Of a DNA stretch of 64,000 nucleotides, positions 41,175 to 51,432 are shown in pieces (the first letter of the stretch is position 1; each line of letters starts with the position of its first letter). The position numbers were made by a program, and so were the translations under genes. Source of the stretch: Kocuria sp. cx-455 (GTDB lineage: Bacteria > Actinomycetota > Actinomycetes > Actinomycetales > Micrococcaceae); contig NZ_JACXBS010000001.1 in assembly GCF_014698015.1 (NCBI RefSeq), positions 496,001 through 560,000 of the forward strand, read 5' to 3'. The notes below the pieces were generated by a model. That model ran no database searches and was not told the origin of the DNA. It was given only the letters and a program-made list of their open reading frames with translations.

Positions 41175-42011
41175 TCAACCCTTGACCGCGCCCTGGGTCA
41201 GGCCGGAAACGATCTGGCGCTGGAAGGCCAGGACCAACAGCACCACGGGGATGGTCACGATGATCGCTGCGGCGGAAATGGCACCGGCGGGATCCTCGAA
41301 CTGCGACGCGCCCGTGAAGAAGGCCAGCGCCGCTGGCACGGGACGCGCCGCCGACGTGGAGGTCAGACCGATTCCGTAGACGAAGTCGTTCCACGCAATG
41401 AAGAACGCAATGATCGCGGTGGTGAACACACCCGGGGCGGTCAGCGGGACGATCACCTTGCGGAATGCCTGCCAGGTGGAGGCGCCGTCGACCTGGGCCG
41501 CCCGCTCCAAATCCCACGGGATCTGCTGAAAGAAGGCCGCCAGCGTCCAAATGGAGATCGGAAGGGTCAGCGACAGGTAGGGGATGATCAGACCGGGCCA
41601 GGTGTCGTACAGGCCCACCTGACGCCACAGATTGAACAGCGGCGTCACAATCGAGATCACCGGGAACATGGACACCATCAGCGCGGTGGTCAGCACGATC
41701 CGCTTACCCGGGAAGTCCAGGCGGGCGATCGCATACGCGCACAGGGTGGCCAACACCACGGCAATGAACGTGGCGATCAATGAGATACCGATCGAGTTCC
41801 GCAAAGCGGGAAGGAACAGATCCTTGGCGTCGCCCACGAAGATCTGTTCGTAGTTGTCGGTGACGAACTGGGCGGGCAAGAACTTGCCGGAACTCAGATC
41901 GGCCGGGGTCTTGAACGAGGTCATCAGGATCGACAGCACCGGGAACAGCGCGTAGATCAACACCAATACGGTGACGATGGCCCATCCGACCTTTTGCTTG
42001 GTGCTCAACAT
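41175..42011 (-). CDS. Carbohydrate ABC importer permease (MalG/SugB type)
   Basis: A 278-residue inner permease with six membrane helices. The EAA loop that contacts the ATPase is DLERAAQVDGASTWQAFRKVIVPLTAP, quoted as the region at residues 176-202. It follows the other permease after 6 bp and precedes the ATPase gene. The second subunit of a CUT1 importer; substrate not determined. Confidence 0.9.
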   Translation of the reverse strand: MLSTKQKVGWAIVTVLVLIYALFPVLSILMTSFKTPADLSSGKFLPAQFVTDNYEQIFVGDAKDLFLPALRNSIGISLIATFIAVVLATLCAYAIARLDFPGKRIVLTTALMVSMFPVISIVTPLFNLWRQVGLYDTWPGLIIPYLSLTLPISIWTLAAFFQQIPWDLERAAQVDGASTWQAFRKVIVPLTAPGVFTTAIIAFFIAWNDFVYGIGLTSTSAARPVPAALAFFTGASQFEDPAGAISAAAIIVTIPVVLLVLAFQRQIVSGLTQGAVKG

Positions 42012-42017
42012 GGCGGG

Positions 42018-42983
42018 TTACCTCCCCTTCCCACTGCCGGCAAGATCCACCTTGAAGACCTTGATCGCGGTGAAAGCAATGAGCATCACGCACAGGAACA
42101 AGATCACGGAGATCGCCGAGCCGAGGCCGATTTCCAGGCGTCCGATGGAGGTTCGATACGCGAGCAGCGAGAGCGCCTCCGTGCCGTACTGGCCCTGGGT
42201 CATGATGAAAATGTTGTCGAAAATACGGAACGCGTCCAGCGCGCGGAACACGACGGCCACCATGATGGCGGCCTTCATGTTCGGCAGGATCACCTTGGTC
42301 AGGCGCTGCCAAGCGGTCGCACCGTCCACGCGGGCCGCTTCGGAGAGCTCACCCGGAACCTGTGCCAATCCGGAGAGCAGCAACAGTGAGATGAACGGCG
42401 TGGTCTTCCAGATCTCGGACGCCATGATGATGGTCAACGCGGGACCCTGGGAAGCGAACCAGTTGAAGTCCGGTCCGATACCGGGAACCCAGTCGAACCA
42501 GTTGTTGACGTAACCGGTGGTGATGTCGAACGCGTAGAACCACGCGAACGCGGAGACCACGGTGATGATGCCGTAGGGCACCAGAATTGCGGTGCGCAGC
42601 AGGCCACGGGTGGCCTTGATCGCACTGTGCATGACCAACGCGAGGGCCAGACCCAGCACGAGTTCCACGAGCACGGTCACCACGGTGATCAACAGGGTGA
42701 CACCCAGGTCTCGCCAGAACAGGGTGTCGGAGAAAACCGTGGCGTAGTTGCCCAGGAACACGAACTCCTTGTCCCCGGGCGCCGTGAGGCGGAAGGAGAA
42801 CAGGGAGTCGTAAAGGGCCTGCACAATGGGGTACAGGGTCACCAGCAACATGATGACGAACGCGGGACCGGCCAGCAGCCAACCGAGCTTTCGCTCCGCC
42901 CGGACGCGGTCCGAAATCTGCCGCTTGGCCTTGGGCGCTTGGGTCTCAGGCGCTCGGGTCGAAGAATCGACGGTGGTACTCAC
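42018..42983 (-). CDS. Carbohydrate ABC importer permease (MalF/SugA type)
   Basis: A 321-residue membrane protein with six helices and the EAA loop ELSEAARVDGATAWQRLTKVILP. An N-terminal basic leader (SDRVRAERKLG) precedes the first helix. It overlaps the binding-protein gene by 4 bp and is followed 6 bp later by the second permease gene, a standard CUT1 order. Confidence 0.9.
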   Translation of the reverse strand: MSTTVDSSTRAPETQAPKAKRQISDRVRAERKLGWLLAGPAFVIMLLVTLYPIVQALYDSLFSFRLTAPGDKEFVFLGNYATVFSDTLFWRDLGVTLLITVVTVLVELVLGLALALVMHSAIKATRGLLRTAILVPYGIITVVSAFAWFYAFDITTGYVNNWFDWVPGIGPDFNWFASQGPALTIIMASEIWKTTPFISLLLLSGLAQVPGELSEAARVDGATAWQRLTKVILPNMKAAIMVAVVFRALDAFRIFDNIFIMTQGQYGTEALSLLAYRTSIGRLEIGLGSAISVILFLCVMLIAFTAIKVFKVDLAGSGKGR

Positions 42984-44296
42984 AGCAGCGCATCTCCCTT
43001 CAGGACTTGCTCAATAAAGGCAGTGGTCTCCTTAGGAGTGTTCTCGTTCACGCTCTGCGGTGGCGTCCACTCCTGCTGAATGGCGGTGGAAATCTCGTTG
43101 TAGTACGGAGTCTGCGGGCGCGGTGCCGCGTTGTCCAGGGATTCCCGAATGACCGACGCCTGCGGGTACGCCTCACGCACCGCAGCGTCGTCAAAGGCCT
43201 TGGCGGAGGACGGCGGGTTGCCGTTGGTCGCGAAGTACTGCGACTGGTGTTCCGGGGTGACAATGCACTCCACGGCCTGCCACGCGAGATCCTGGTTTTC
43301 GGAGGTGGCACCCACACCAATGTTGATACCGCCCAGCGGAGGGGCGGACGGGGTGTCGGCGTTGACGCGGGGCCACTGGGCCCAGCCGATGTCGTCCACC
43401 AGGGACTTGTCCAATGAACCTTCTTTCACGGCGGCGTTGGTCGCCGCCCAGACAAAGGGCCAGTTCACCATGAACGAGCCACTGTCCCCCTGGAACTGGA
43501 TCATGGATGAATTTTCGTCCTGAGTGGGGAGACCCGGTCCGCCCAGGCCCTCCTTGCCGATGGTGCCCACGATCTCGGCAGCCTTCTCACCGGCCTCGGT
43601 ATCCAAGGTGATGTCCGCGTCCTGACCCTCTTCGCCGGCGGTGATGATCTGGCCGCCGGCCGAGGCAACCAGTCCGTTGACCCACACGGTCATGGACTCG
43701 GCCTGGGTGCCTTGAACGCCCAGATATTTGTCCTGGGTGCGTGCGGCGTCAATGATTTGATCCCACGTGACCGGCTTGGACATGTCCAAACCGGCTGCTT
43801 GGGCGACCGACTTCCGGTACCAAAGCAACTGGGTGTTGGCCCAGAACGGTACGGCCACGAGCTCGCCGTCCCACTTGGCGCCCTCGAGCGGGCCGTCCAG
43901 GGTGTCCGCGGTGGTCCTTTCGACCACGTCCGCCGGCGGTTTGGCCAAGAACCCGGGCTCGGCGAGCTCGGGAACGAACGGCGGATCCAGGCTCATGATG
44001 TCCATGGACGTGTCGCCGGCGGCCAATCGCCGGGCCAGCTGCTCTCGCTGCGAGGACGCATCGCGGGGCAGCAGGGACGTTTCGATCTTGTACTTCCCGC
44101 CGGAAGCCGCGGAGCATTGCTCCGCGATGGTGGCCTGTCCGCCGTCGTCCGGGTTGATGTACCACGTGAGCGTGGGCGGGCCCGAGTCTTGCGAACCGCA
44201 CGCCGTCAGCAACATTGCCGACGCGCCCGCGAGCGCAACCGTGCTGCGGATCCGGCGTCCCCTCCGCGCCCTGCGTGATGTGTGAGTGGCTTTCAC
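42980..44296 (-). CDS. Carbohydrate ABC importer substrate-binding lipoprotein
   Basis: A 438-residue extracytoplasmic solute-binding protein (family 1). A basic leader and hydrophobic helix end in LLTAC, a lipobox giving a lipid-anchored Cys. Then a PBP fold follows with LTWYINPDDGGQATIAEQCSA. The overall pattern is close to LpqY/trehalose-maltose binders of actinobacteria. The start is GTG at 44296, with GGGGAGG six bases upstream, rather than the in-frame ATG at 44323. It is the first gene of the operon. Substrate (trehalose, maltose or other disaccharide) cannot be decided. Confidence 0.88.
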   Translation of the reverse strand: MKATHTSRRARRGRRIRSTVALAGASAMLLTACGSQDSGPPTLTWYINPDDGGQATIAEQCSAASGGKYKIETSLLPRDASSQREQLARRLAAGDTSMDIMSLDPPFVPELAEPGFLAKPPADVVERTTADTLDGPLEGAKWDGELVAVPFWANTQLLWYRKSVAQAAGLDMSKPVTWDQIIDAARTQDKYLGVQGTQAESMTVWVNGLVASAGGQIITAGEEGQDADITLDTEAGEKAAEIVGTIGKEGLGGPGLPTQDENSSMIQFQGDSGSFMVNWPFVWAATNAAVKEGSLDKSLVDDIGWAQWPRVNADTPSAPPLGGINIGVGATSENQDLAWQAVECIVTPEHQSQYFATNGNPPSSAKAFDDAAVREAYPQASVIRESLDNAAPRPQTPYYNEISTAIQQEWTPPQSVNENTPKETTAFIEQVLKGDALL

Positions 44297-44422
44297 TTGA
44301 TTCCTCCCCTGTGGCAAGGTCATGCACTGGGCAGTGAGCCCGCGGACCCGGGAGGGTCTTCAGGCTGCTCAGCGTTTACTCAGTCTAGGGGTGGGGTATC
44401 TCACACCCGTCGACCGACGCGG

Positions 44423-45343
44423 TCACGAAAGCACAACGGCAATGATTGCCATGGTGACCATCGAGAACACCGTGGTGACCAATACTGTGTCACGGCTCAC
44501 AGTGGTTGCGCGGTTATACCGTACCGCCGCCACGTAGAGATTCTGAGCAGTGGGTAGGGACGCCATGATCACCGTGGCGTAGAGGGCGGGGCCAACAAGA
44601 CCCAGGAGGTGTCCCAGGAGTAGGGCGAGTGCGGGGTGGATGAACAACTTTGCCGCGGAGGCGAGCAAGGTATCCATGCGTTCACGCTTGTCCGAAAGGG
44701 GCCGTGAGCCCACCAGGGACATGCCGAAGGCCAGCAGCATGGCGGGGATGCTTGCACCGGCGACCAGTTCCACGGGCTGCAGCACCAGGTCGGGCAGTTG
44801 CCACCCGGTGGCTCCGAACAGGATGCCCAGCAGGGACCCCACGATCAGGGGATTGGTGAACGTGTTCTTGAGGATCGAGCCCGGGGTGGGTCTGTGGCCG
44901 TCGGTGAGAGTATCCATGGCCGTGAGATAGAGGGGCGAGTTGATGGCCAGCTGGAACAACATCACGGGTGCCACCTGGGACGCGTCCCCCAGGACGAACA
45001 TGGCGATGGGGATACCCAGGTTGGCGGCGTTGACCTGGCCGGCAGCCTGGGATCCCAGCACCACGGTGGCGGCATCACGTTTGAGTGCGAAGCGTGAGAC
45101 GCCCGCGTACAGGCCCATGGTCAACCACGCGGAGAGCATGGCGATCAGCAGGGGAGTGGACAGGATTTGCGCAATGTCCGCTTGCGAGATGGTGAGGAAC
45201 AGCAGCGGCGGAGAAGCCACGTAGAACGCGAGCTTGGACAGCACTACCTGTCCGTGCGGGCCCAGAAAACCCGAGCGGCCCACCAGAAAGCCCACACCGA
45301 TGACGGCCCAAATGATGAAAAACCCGGAAAATACGCCGCTCAC
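44423..45343 (-). CDS. AEC (auxin efflux carrier) family permease
   Basis: A 306-residue transporter with about ten hydrophobic segments, beginning FFIIWAVIGVGFLVGRSG and containing SQAAGQVNAANLGIPIAMFVLGD, the conserved central region of the family, and NPLIVGSLLGILFGATGW. Bacterial members export organic acids such as malate or malonate. It lies 76 bp after panD on the same strand, possibly a loose operon, and 126 bp upstream of the ABC importer start. Confidence 0.82.
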   Translation of the reverse strand: MSGVFSGFFIIWAVIGVGFLVGRSGFLGPHGQVVLSKLAFYVASPPLLFLTISQADIAQILSTPLLIAMLSAWLTMGLYAGVSRFALKRDAATVVLGSQAAGQVNAANLGIPIAMFVLGDASQVAPVMLFQLAINSPLYLTAMDTLTDGHRPTPGSILKNTFTNPLIVGSLLGILFGATGWQLPDLVLQPVELVAGASIPAMLLAFGMSLVGSRPLSDKRERMDTLLASAAKLFIHPALALLLGHLLGLVGPALYATVIMASLPTAQNLYVAAVRYNRATTVSRDTVLVTTVFSMVTMAIIAVVLS

Positions 45344-45419
45344 GGGCGGGTTCTCTCGGGGAGGGGCCGTTCGTGGGGCGTAACCCCGGGGTCTGGTGAA
45401 CCGAGAAGCACCGTGGTGG

Positions 45420-45872
45420 CTACAGTGCCGCTACAGCGGCGTCTTCCTGGGCTCGTGCGTGGTCCCTCGCCTGGGGCGGGCGGACCATGTCGCCGGTGAC
45501 CGCGTCCGCCGGATCCGAACCCAGCGCCACGATCTTGTTGTTCTCGTCCACGTGCACCACGTGGGGGTTGTAATTCTGGGCTTCCGCGGTGTCCATGAGC
45601 CCGTAGGAAATCAGGATCACCAGATCACCGGGGTGCACCAGGTGGGCGGCGGCACCGTTGATCCCGATCACGCCGCTGCCGCGCTCGCCGGCGATCGTGT
45701 AGGTCTCGAGCCGGGCGCCGTTGTTGATGTCCACGATGGACACCTTTTCGCCCGGAAGAATATTGGCCGCATCCAACAGGTCCTGGTCCACGGTCACGGA
45801 TCCCACGTAGTGCAGGTCAGCTTGGGTGACGGTTGCCCGGTGGATCTTTCCGGTGAACATGGTGCGCAACAT
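45420..45872 (-). CDS. panD: Aspartate 1-decarboxylase proenzyme
   Basis: A pyruvoyl enzyme of 150 residues that makes beta-alanine for pantothenate. The self-cleavage site Gly-Ser is in [10 protein letters not shown] (residues 24-25), followed by the conserved [11 protein letters not shown] and [22 protein letters not shown]. The C-terminus is a few residues longer than average, ending in an Ala-rich tail. It is downstream of tRNA-Gly and upstream of the AEC gene. No other pantothenate genes are in the window. Confidence 0.95.
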   Translation of the reverse strand: MLRTMFTGKIHRATVTQADLHYVGSVTVDQDLLDAANILPGEKVSIVDINNGARLETYTIAGERGSGVIGINGAAAHLVHPGDLVILISYGLMDTAEAQNYNPHVVHVDENNKIVALGSDPADAVTGDMVRPPQARDHARAQEDAAVAAL

Positions 45873-45949
45873 GGGTGCTCCTCGACGCGTGCAATGTGTA
45901 ACACGAACCCCGGGTCCTCGAAGGTGTCCCGGGGCGGTGGCGCGATATG

Positions 45950-46023
45950 TGGAGCGGCTGACGGGAATCGAACCCGCGTATCAGGCTTGGGAAGCGTGCG
46001 CTCTACCATTGAGCTACAGCCGC
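45950..46023 (-). tRNA. trnG: tRNA-Gly (anticodon CCC), CCA encoded
   Basis: On the minus strand the RNA begins GCGGCTG and ends CAGCCGC-T-CCA: a perfect 7-bp acceptor stem, U discriminator and encoded CCA. The D arm is TAGCTCAATGGTAGAGC, the T arm CGGGTTCGATTCCCG. The anticodon loop is TTCCCAA, giving CCC. In the anticodon stem CACGC faces GCCTG, leaving one C-C mismatch in the middle. Confidence 0.92.
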
Positions 46024-46208
46024 GCTATGTATCGAATCAGACCTTGCGGCCCGATTGAACGCCACCGAGTCTACAACAACTTTCGCCGGGACTTTCTTCC
46101 CCGCTCCCGAACCCGGAGAAATCGGGAAACCGCGCAAGGACTGAATTCTGCCGAGCGGGCGTCATGACAAGAACTTTGTGACCGGTACGGGTGCACTACC
46201 GTGTAAGC

Positions 46209-46799
46209 GTGCTCATCTCCGATCGTGACATTCGCAGCCTCTTGGATTCCGGCCGTGTGCAGCTGGAACCGTACGACCCCGCCATGATCCAGCCCGCCAG
46301 TGTGGACGTGCGCCTGGACCGTTGGTTCCGGTTGTTCGACAATCACAAGTACGCGCACATCGATCCCGCCCAGGAACAGCCCGAGCTCACGCGGTTGATC
46401 GAGGTGGATCCCGAGGAACCGTTCGTTCTGCACCCCGGCGAGTTCGTGCTGGGTGCCACGTACGAAAAGGTCACGCTCCCGGACGACGTCGCCGCGAGAC
46501 TCGAAGGCAAGTCCTCCCTGGGCAGGCTGGGCCTGCTCACGCACTCCACCGCGGGGTTCATTGATCCGGGCTTCTCCGGCCACGTGACGCTGGAGCTGTC
46601 CAACATGGCCACGCTGCCCATCAAGCTGTGGCCCGGTTCCAAGGTGGGGCAACTGTGCTTCTTCCAGCTCTCATCCGCGGCAGAGCATCCGTACGGCAGC
46701 GGAACCTACGGAAACCGTTATCAGGGCCAGCGCGGCCCTACGGCTTCCCGGAGCCACCTGAACTTCCACCGCTCGGCGGTCAGGCCTGAACGGTCGTGA
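46209..46799 (+). CDS. dcd: dCTP deaminase
   Basis: A 196-residue trimeric enzyme that turns dCTP to dUTP; some actinobacterial forms go on to dUMP. Conserved blocks are [48 protein letters not shown] (quoted as residues 79-109), [20 protein letters not shown] and the terminal [11 protein letters not shown]. The start is GTG at 46209, fitting the short conserved N-terminus VLISDRDIR. Its end overlaps the convergent MFS gene by 20 bp. Confidence 0.93.
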   Translation: MLISDRDIRSLLDSGRVQLEPYDPAMIQPASVDVRLDRWFRLFDNHKYAHIDPAQEQPELTRLIEVDPEEPFVLHPGEFVLGATYEKVTLPDDVAARLEGKSSLGRLGLLTHSTAGFIDPGFSGHVTLELSNMATLPIKLWPGSKVGQLCFFQLSSAAEHPYGSGTYGNRYQGQRGPTASRSHLNFHRSAVRPERS

Positions 46800-48102
46800 A
46801 TCCCCTGGGTGGCTTGGGCGTGAACAGCAGCAGGAGCAAACCCACACCCACCACGCTCAGGATTCCGAGGATCCCCCAGATCTGGGCCCCGAACGCGGTG
46901 ACGAAAATGCCGAACATCATGGGCGCGAGGAAGCTCACCGCCCGGCCGGTGGTCGCGTAGAGGCCGTACATCTCGCCGTCCCGACCCGACGGGGTCAGGC
47001 GACCCAGGTAAGTTCGCGACGCCGCTTGCGCCGGCCCCACGAATAAGCACAGGGCCAGGCCGCACACCCAGAACGCGGTGGATCCTTCCCAGAACAACAA
47101 GACGGAACCGGCCACCATGATGCCGAGCAACGACACGACGATCACCGCGCGGGGGCCGGCGGCGTCGTCGAACGCGCCGCCCACGATCGCACCGAGGGCC
47201 GCGGCAATGTTGGCGACCACCGCGAAAATGATCACCTCGGACATCGAAAACCCGAACGTTCCGGCCGCGAGCACGCCGCCGAACGTGAAGATGCCGGCGA
47301 GCCCGTCCCGGAAAATGGCCGAGGACAGCAAGAAGTACACGGTGGCGGGGGAGCGGCGCCAGACACGGGCGATCGTTCGGAAGAGATCCATGTAGGACGC
47401 CAGGACGCCCCGGCGGGCAGTGGGTGCTGCGGCGTCGTCGGTGATCTCGAGGGGGCGGTAGGGCATGGTTCGGGCCCGCAGCATCAGGGGAAGGCAGAAC
47501 ACCAGAACCCATGCGGCGCTGAACAGGGCCACGGAACGGTAGTTGAGGGCGTGGTCGGTCGAGATACCCAGGAACCCCGGCTGGACGAAACCGAAGAGCA
47601 CGAAGGCCAGCGCCACAATGCCGCCCAGGTAGCCGGAGCCCCAGCCCCAGCCGGAGACCGCACCGATTTTCTGGGGTCCGGCCAGGCCGGGGAGCATGGC
47701 GTTGTAGCTGACCTCGGCGAATTCGGCCACGATACTCGCGAGGGCGATCATGGCAACGCCGAAGACCAGGTACGAGGGTTCGGGCCGGGCGAAGAACCCC
47801 AGACCGGTGAAAAGCGCGAGTAATACGGTATTGACGCCGAGGAACCGGGAACGGGACCGGGGTGCGTCGGAGCGCTGGCCGATCAACGGGGCGGTCAGGG
47901 CGATGAAGAAACCCGCAATGGCCATGCCCGCGCTCAGGACGGCCGATGTGTGCTCGGGGGAACCGAAGGACGAACTGGTGAGGTACACCGTGAAGACGAA
48001 GGTGAGCATGATCGCGTGGAATGCCGAGGAACCTGTGTCCCACAAGCACCAGGCGAGGACCTGTGTGCGTGTTCCCACGGTCTCCCGCGCTTGAATGGTC
48101 AT
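46780..48102 (-). CDS. MFS transporter (UMF1/Atg22-like)
   Basis: A 440-residue membrane protein with twelve hydrophobic segments. It begins with [23 protein letters not shown], the signature of the UMF1 family (Atg22-like permeases), and has the MFS loop motif [13 protein letters not shown]. Substrates of bacterial members are unknown. It converges on dcd, overlapping it at the 3' end, and is divergent from the mrp operon. Confidence 0.82.
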   Translation of the reverse strand: MTIQARETVGTRTQVLAWCLWDTGSSAFHAIMLTFVFTVYLTSSSFGSPEHTSAVLSAGMAIAGFFIALTAPLIGQRSDAPRSRSRFLGVNTVLLALFTGLGFFARPEPSYLVFGVAMIALASIVAEFAEVSYNAMLPGLAGPQKIGAVSGWGWGSGYLGGIVALAFVLFGFVQPGFLGISTDHALNYRSVALFSAAWVLVFCLPLMLRARTMPYRPLEITDDAAAPTARRGVLASYMDLFRTIARVWRRSPATVYFLLSSAIFRDGLAGIFTFGGVLAAGTFGFSMSEVIIFAVVANIAAALGAIVGGAFDDAAGPRAVIVVSLLGIMVAGSVLLFWEGSTAFWVCGLALCLFVGPAQAASRTYLGRLTPSGRDGEMYGLYATTGRAVSFLAPMMFGIFVTAFGAQIWGILGILSVVGVGLLLLLFTPKPPRGFTTVQA

Positions 48103-48321
48103 GGCCCCAGACTAGGGCCCCCGGACGGGCCGCGGGTCACGCCCTGGCCAGCGTGGCGTGTGCTGTCCGACGTGGAGTTCACCCGTAGATAAATGCGAAC
48201 GCGCCATGAAGTCGCTTTGTTAGGCTGAGTGGGAATCTTCCGACCCGTACGTTGTGGGTAGAGCCGTGCCTTCGTGGGGTCACGTCCGCCTGTCCGCGAC
48301 CTCCAGAGGGGTTAGGTTCTT

Positions 48322-51300
48322 ATGCTCGCTGTGTTGCTCATTCACGGCCTTGCCGCCCTGTGCGCACCAGCGATCCTCAAACGAACCGGGCGTTCGGGTT
48401 TCTATGCCGTGGCGCTCGTGCCGCTCGGTTCGCTGATCTGGCTGTTCACCCAGACCCCCCGCGTCTATTCCGGGGAGACCGACGGGTGGTACGGCACCCT
48501 CGACTGGATCCCCCAACTGGGGATCACGCTGTCCTTCCGAATGGACGCGCTGGCCTACATGATGTCCCTGTTGATCCTGGGCGTGGGCGCGCTGGTGCTG
48601 ATGTACTGCGCGCGCTACTTCAAGTCCGACGCCGACGGCCTCGGCGCGTTCGCCGCGCAGCTGGTGGCCTTCGCGGGAGCCATGTTCGGCCTGGTCACCG
48701 CGGATGACCTCCTGGTGCTGTTCGTCTTCTGGGAAATCACCTCTGTTCTGTCGTTCCTACTGATCAGTTACTCGCGCACCAAACTCGCCGCTCGCCGCGC
48801 CGCGCTGCAAGCGCTCGTGATCACCACCGCGGGTGGCCTGGCCATGCTCGTGGGCATGATCATGCTCGGCGAGGCCGCCGGGACCTATCGGGTGTCCCAG
48901 ATCGTTGACGCCGCCCCCGAACTGATGGCCTCGTCGGGCACCATCAACGTGGCCATTGTCTTGCTCCTGGTCGGCGCGATCTCGAAGTCCGCGCTGTTCC
49001 CCACCCACTTCTGGCTCCCCGCGGCCATGGCGGCACCCACCCCGGTGTCCGCCTACTTGCATGCCGCGGCCATGGTCAAGGCCGGTATTTACCTGGTGGC
49101 GCGTTTCGCCCCGGGTTTCGCCGCAACCGAATGGTGGTTACCCATCACGGTGTCCCTGGGCCTGGCCACCATGATCTTCGGTGGGTGGGTTGCCCTGCGC
49201 CAGTACGACCTCAAACTCATTCTGGCCTACGGCACGGTCAGCCAATTGGGTTTCATCACCGCCGTCATCAGCTTCGGTTCCGCGGACACGGCCATGGCCG
49301 GATTGGGGATGGTCATGGCACACGGGCTGTTCAAGGCCACCCTGTTCCTGTGCGTGGGCATCATCGACCACCAGACCGGAACCCGTGACATCCGCAGACT
49401 CTCGGGCGTGGGACGCAGCGCCCCCAAGCTCTTCGTGATCTCGCTCATCGGCGCCGCTTCCATGGCCGGTGTTCCGCCGCTGTTCGGCTTCGTGACCAAG
49501 GAGGCCGTGCTCACCGGTCTCGTGGACCACAGCGGTGAGCCGGTGGGCATGGTCCTGCTCGTGGGCGTGGTCGTTGGTTCCATCCTGACCTTCGCGTACA
49601 GCGCTCGTTTCATCTGGGGTGGCTTTGCCCGCAAGTCGGGCCAATTCTCCGATCTGGACACCGCAGCGGACGGCCAATCGGTCATCGGTGATTTCAAACC
49701 TGCCCCGTGGGGTTTCATGCTGGCCCCGGCCGTTCTCGCACTTCTCACCGTGGTGTTCGGCCTCTACCCCGGCCCCATGGAAGCCGGTATCAAGCCCTAC
49801 CAGGAGCAGTTCGCGGACGCCGCGGAATCCGGCGTGCACCTGGTGCTGTGGCACGGATTCACGGTGGCCCTGGGGCTGTCCGCGCTGATTATTGCGATGG
49901 GTGCGGTGCTGCACCTGGCACGCCGCCCCGTGCGGCAGTTCCAGGACAGGCTGCCGGAGGTCCCCACCGGTGACTTCGTCTACCGCAAGATCGTCAATGC
50001 CCTGGACCTGGTGGCCGTGTGGGTCACCGGTCGCACCCAGCGTGGTTCGCTCAAGTTCTACCTGTCCGTCATCCTGGTCACCGCCATCGTGGTGCCGTTG
50101 GTGGCGCTGTTCTGGTACGAAACCCCTCCGCTGGCCGGCGCCCGTTACGCGGATTCCCCGGGGCAGTTGGTCACGGGTATCGCCATGATCATTGCGGCGC
50201 TGCTGGTGCTCACCGCCGGCAAGCGGTTCCTGGCCGTGTTGCTGGTGTCCGTGACCGGTTACGGGTTGGCCTTGATTTTCGCTCTGCAGGGCGCCCCCGA
50301 TCTGGCGCTGACGCAGACGCTCGTGGAGACCATTTCGCTGGTGGCTTTCGTCCTGGCATTGCGTTCACTGCCCGGCCCGCTGTGGAATCGCCGCCCCGCC
50401 GGTCGCAAGGCCTTCCGGGTGATCTTCTCCGTGGTGTTCGGCCTGTTCATGATGGCTCTGGCCGCCTTCTCGATCTCATCCCGTTCCGCCGAGCGGATTT
50501 CCCTGGAGTTGCCGCGCCTGGCCTACGAACAGGGCAACGGCGCCAACGTGGTCAATGTGATCCTTGTCGACATCCGCGCCTGGGACACTTTTGGGGAGAT
50601 CACCGTTCTGGTGGTCGCGGCCACCGGTATCGCTTCCCTGATCTTCGTGAAGAGCCGCGGTGACCGGCTGCGCAGCGAACGCCACCAACTGGACACGTCC
50701 GAACTGCAGATCGTCCGCCGCATGAATGCCGCGGCACACTCGCAGAACGTGAACACCGAGCAACTGGATCTCGCACGGCGTTTCACGTCGCGGCCGGAAG
50801 CGGACCCGTTCATCCTGGCCGGGCGGACCCTGGCCCCCGAACGCCGCTCCATCATCTTCGAAGTGATTGCCCGGTTGCTGTTCCACACCTTCATGTTGGT
50901 GTCCATTTACTTGCTGGTCGCCGGTCACAACGACCCCGGCGGCGGTTTTGCCGGCGGCCTCATGGCGGCCCTGGCGCTCACGCTGCGTTATCTGGCCGGG
51001 GGCCGTTACGAGCTGGAGCGAGCCACCCCCGTCAACGCCGGTTGGATGTTGGGCGCGGGCCTGGCCATCGCCTCGCTCTACGCGATTGTGCCCGTTCTGT
51101 TCGGCGGCACGGTCATGCAGAGTTACACGTTCGAATGGGACATGCTCGTTTTCGGCCACGTGAAGTTCGTGACCTCGGTGATCTTCGACATCGGCGTGTA
51201 CCTGATCGTGATCGGTCTGGTCCTGGACATCCTCCGCTCCCTGGGCGGCCGCATTGATGAGCGGCGGGAACGTGAAGCCTTCGACGGCCCCGCCAAGGAA

Positions 51301-51432
51301 AGCCGCGGTTCCCGCATCCGCGTGACCCGAACCGGCCCGTCCGTATCCGCGCACCGCGTTGACGACCCCGCTTCGTCCGATGCTTCCGGTGTTTCGGCCC
51401 AGGGCAGCAACCCCTCGGAGGTGCAGGAATGA
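48322..51432 (+). CDS. mrpA: Na+/H+ antiporter subunit A with fused MrpB domain
   Basis: A 1036-residue polytopic subunit of the Mrp antiporter. It has the NuoL/MrpA proton-channel core (residues 60-480, with WEITSVLSFLLISY and ATLFLCVGIIDHQTGTRDIRRLSGVG), a middle section with LQGAPDLALTQTLVE, and a C-terminal MrpB domain (residues about 850-980, with LVAGHNDPGGGFAGGLMAALALTLRYL), which explains the absence of a separate mrpB. The last 60 residues are polar and Ser/Arg-rich. ATG at 48322 is preceded by AGAGGGG. It overlaps mrpC by 4 bp. Confidence 0.93.
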   Translation: MLAVLLIHGLAALCAPAILKRTGRSGFYAVALVPLGSLIWLFTQTPRVYSGETDGWYGTLDWIPQLGITLSFRMDALAYMMSLLILGVGALVLMYCARYFKSDADGLGAFAAQLVAFAGAMFGLVTADDLLVLFVFWEITSVLSFLLISYSRTKLAARRAALQALVITTAGGLAMLVGMIMLGEAAGTYRVSQIVDAAPELMASSGTINVAIVLLLVGAISKSALFPTHFWLPAAMAAPTPVSAYLHAAAMVKAGIYLVARFAPGFAATEWWLPITVSLGLATMIFGGWVALRQYDLKLILAYGTVSQLGFITAVISFGSADTAMAGLGMVMAHGLFKATLFLCVGIIDHQTGTRDIRRLSGVGRSAPKLFVISLIGAASMAGVPPLFGFVTKEAVLTGLVDHSGEPVGMVLLVGVVVGSILTFAYSARFIWGGFARKSGQFSDLDTAADGQSVIGDFKPAPWGFMLAPAVLALLTVVFGLYPGPMEAGIKPYQEQFADAAESGVHLVLWHGFTVALGLSALIIAMGAVLHLARRPVRQFQDRLPEVPTGDFVYRKIVNALDLVAVWVTGRTQRGSLKFYLSVILVTAIVVPLVALFWYETPPLAGARYADSPGQLVTGIAMIIAALLVLTAGKRFLAVLLVSVTGYGLALIFALQGAPDLALTQTLVETISLVAFVLALRSLPGPLWNRRPAGRKAFRVIFSVVFGLFMMALAAFSISSRSAERISLELPRLAYEQGNGANVVNVILVDIRAWDTFGEITVLVVAATGIASLIFVKSRGDRLRSERHQLDTSELQIVRRMNAAAHSQNVNTEQLDLARRFTSRPEADPFILAGRTLAPERRSIIFEVIARLLFHTFMLVSIYLLVAGHNDPGGGFAGGLMAALALTLRYLAGGRYELERATPVNAGWMLGAGLAIASLYAIVPVLFGGTVMQSYTFEWDMLVFGHVKFVTSVIFDIGVYLIVIGLVLDILRSLGGRIDERREREAFDGPAKESRGSRIRVTRTGPSVSAHRVDDPASSDASGVSAQGSNPSEVQE

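Noticed and set aside
39826-41379. A 517-codon plus-strand frame opposite the sugar importer ATPase
   Set aside because: The minus-strand ATPase has all ABC motifs. The plus frame has low-complexity Leu/His/Arg composition and no motif.
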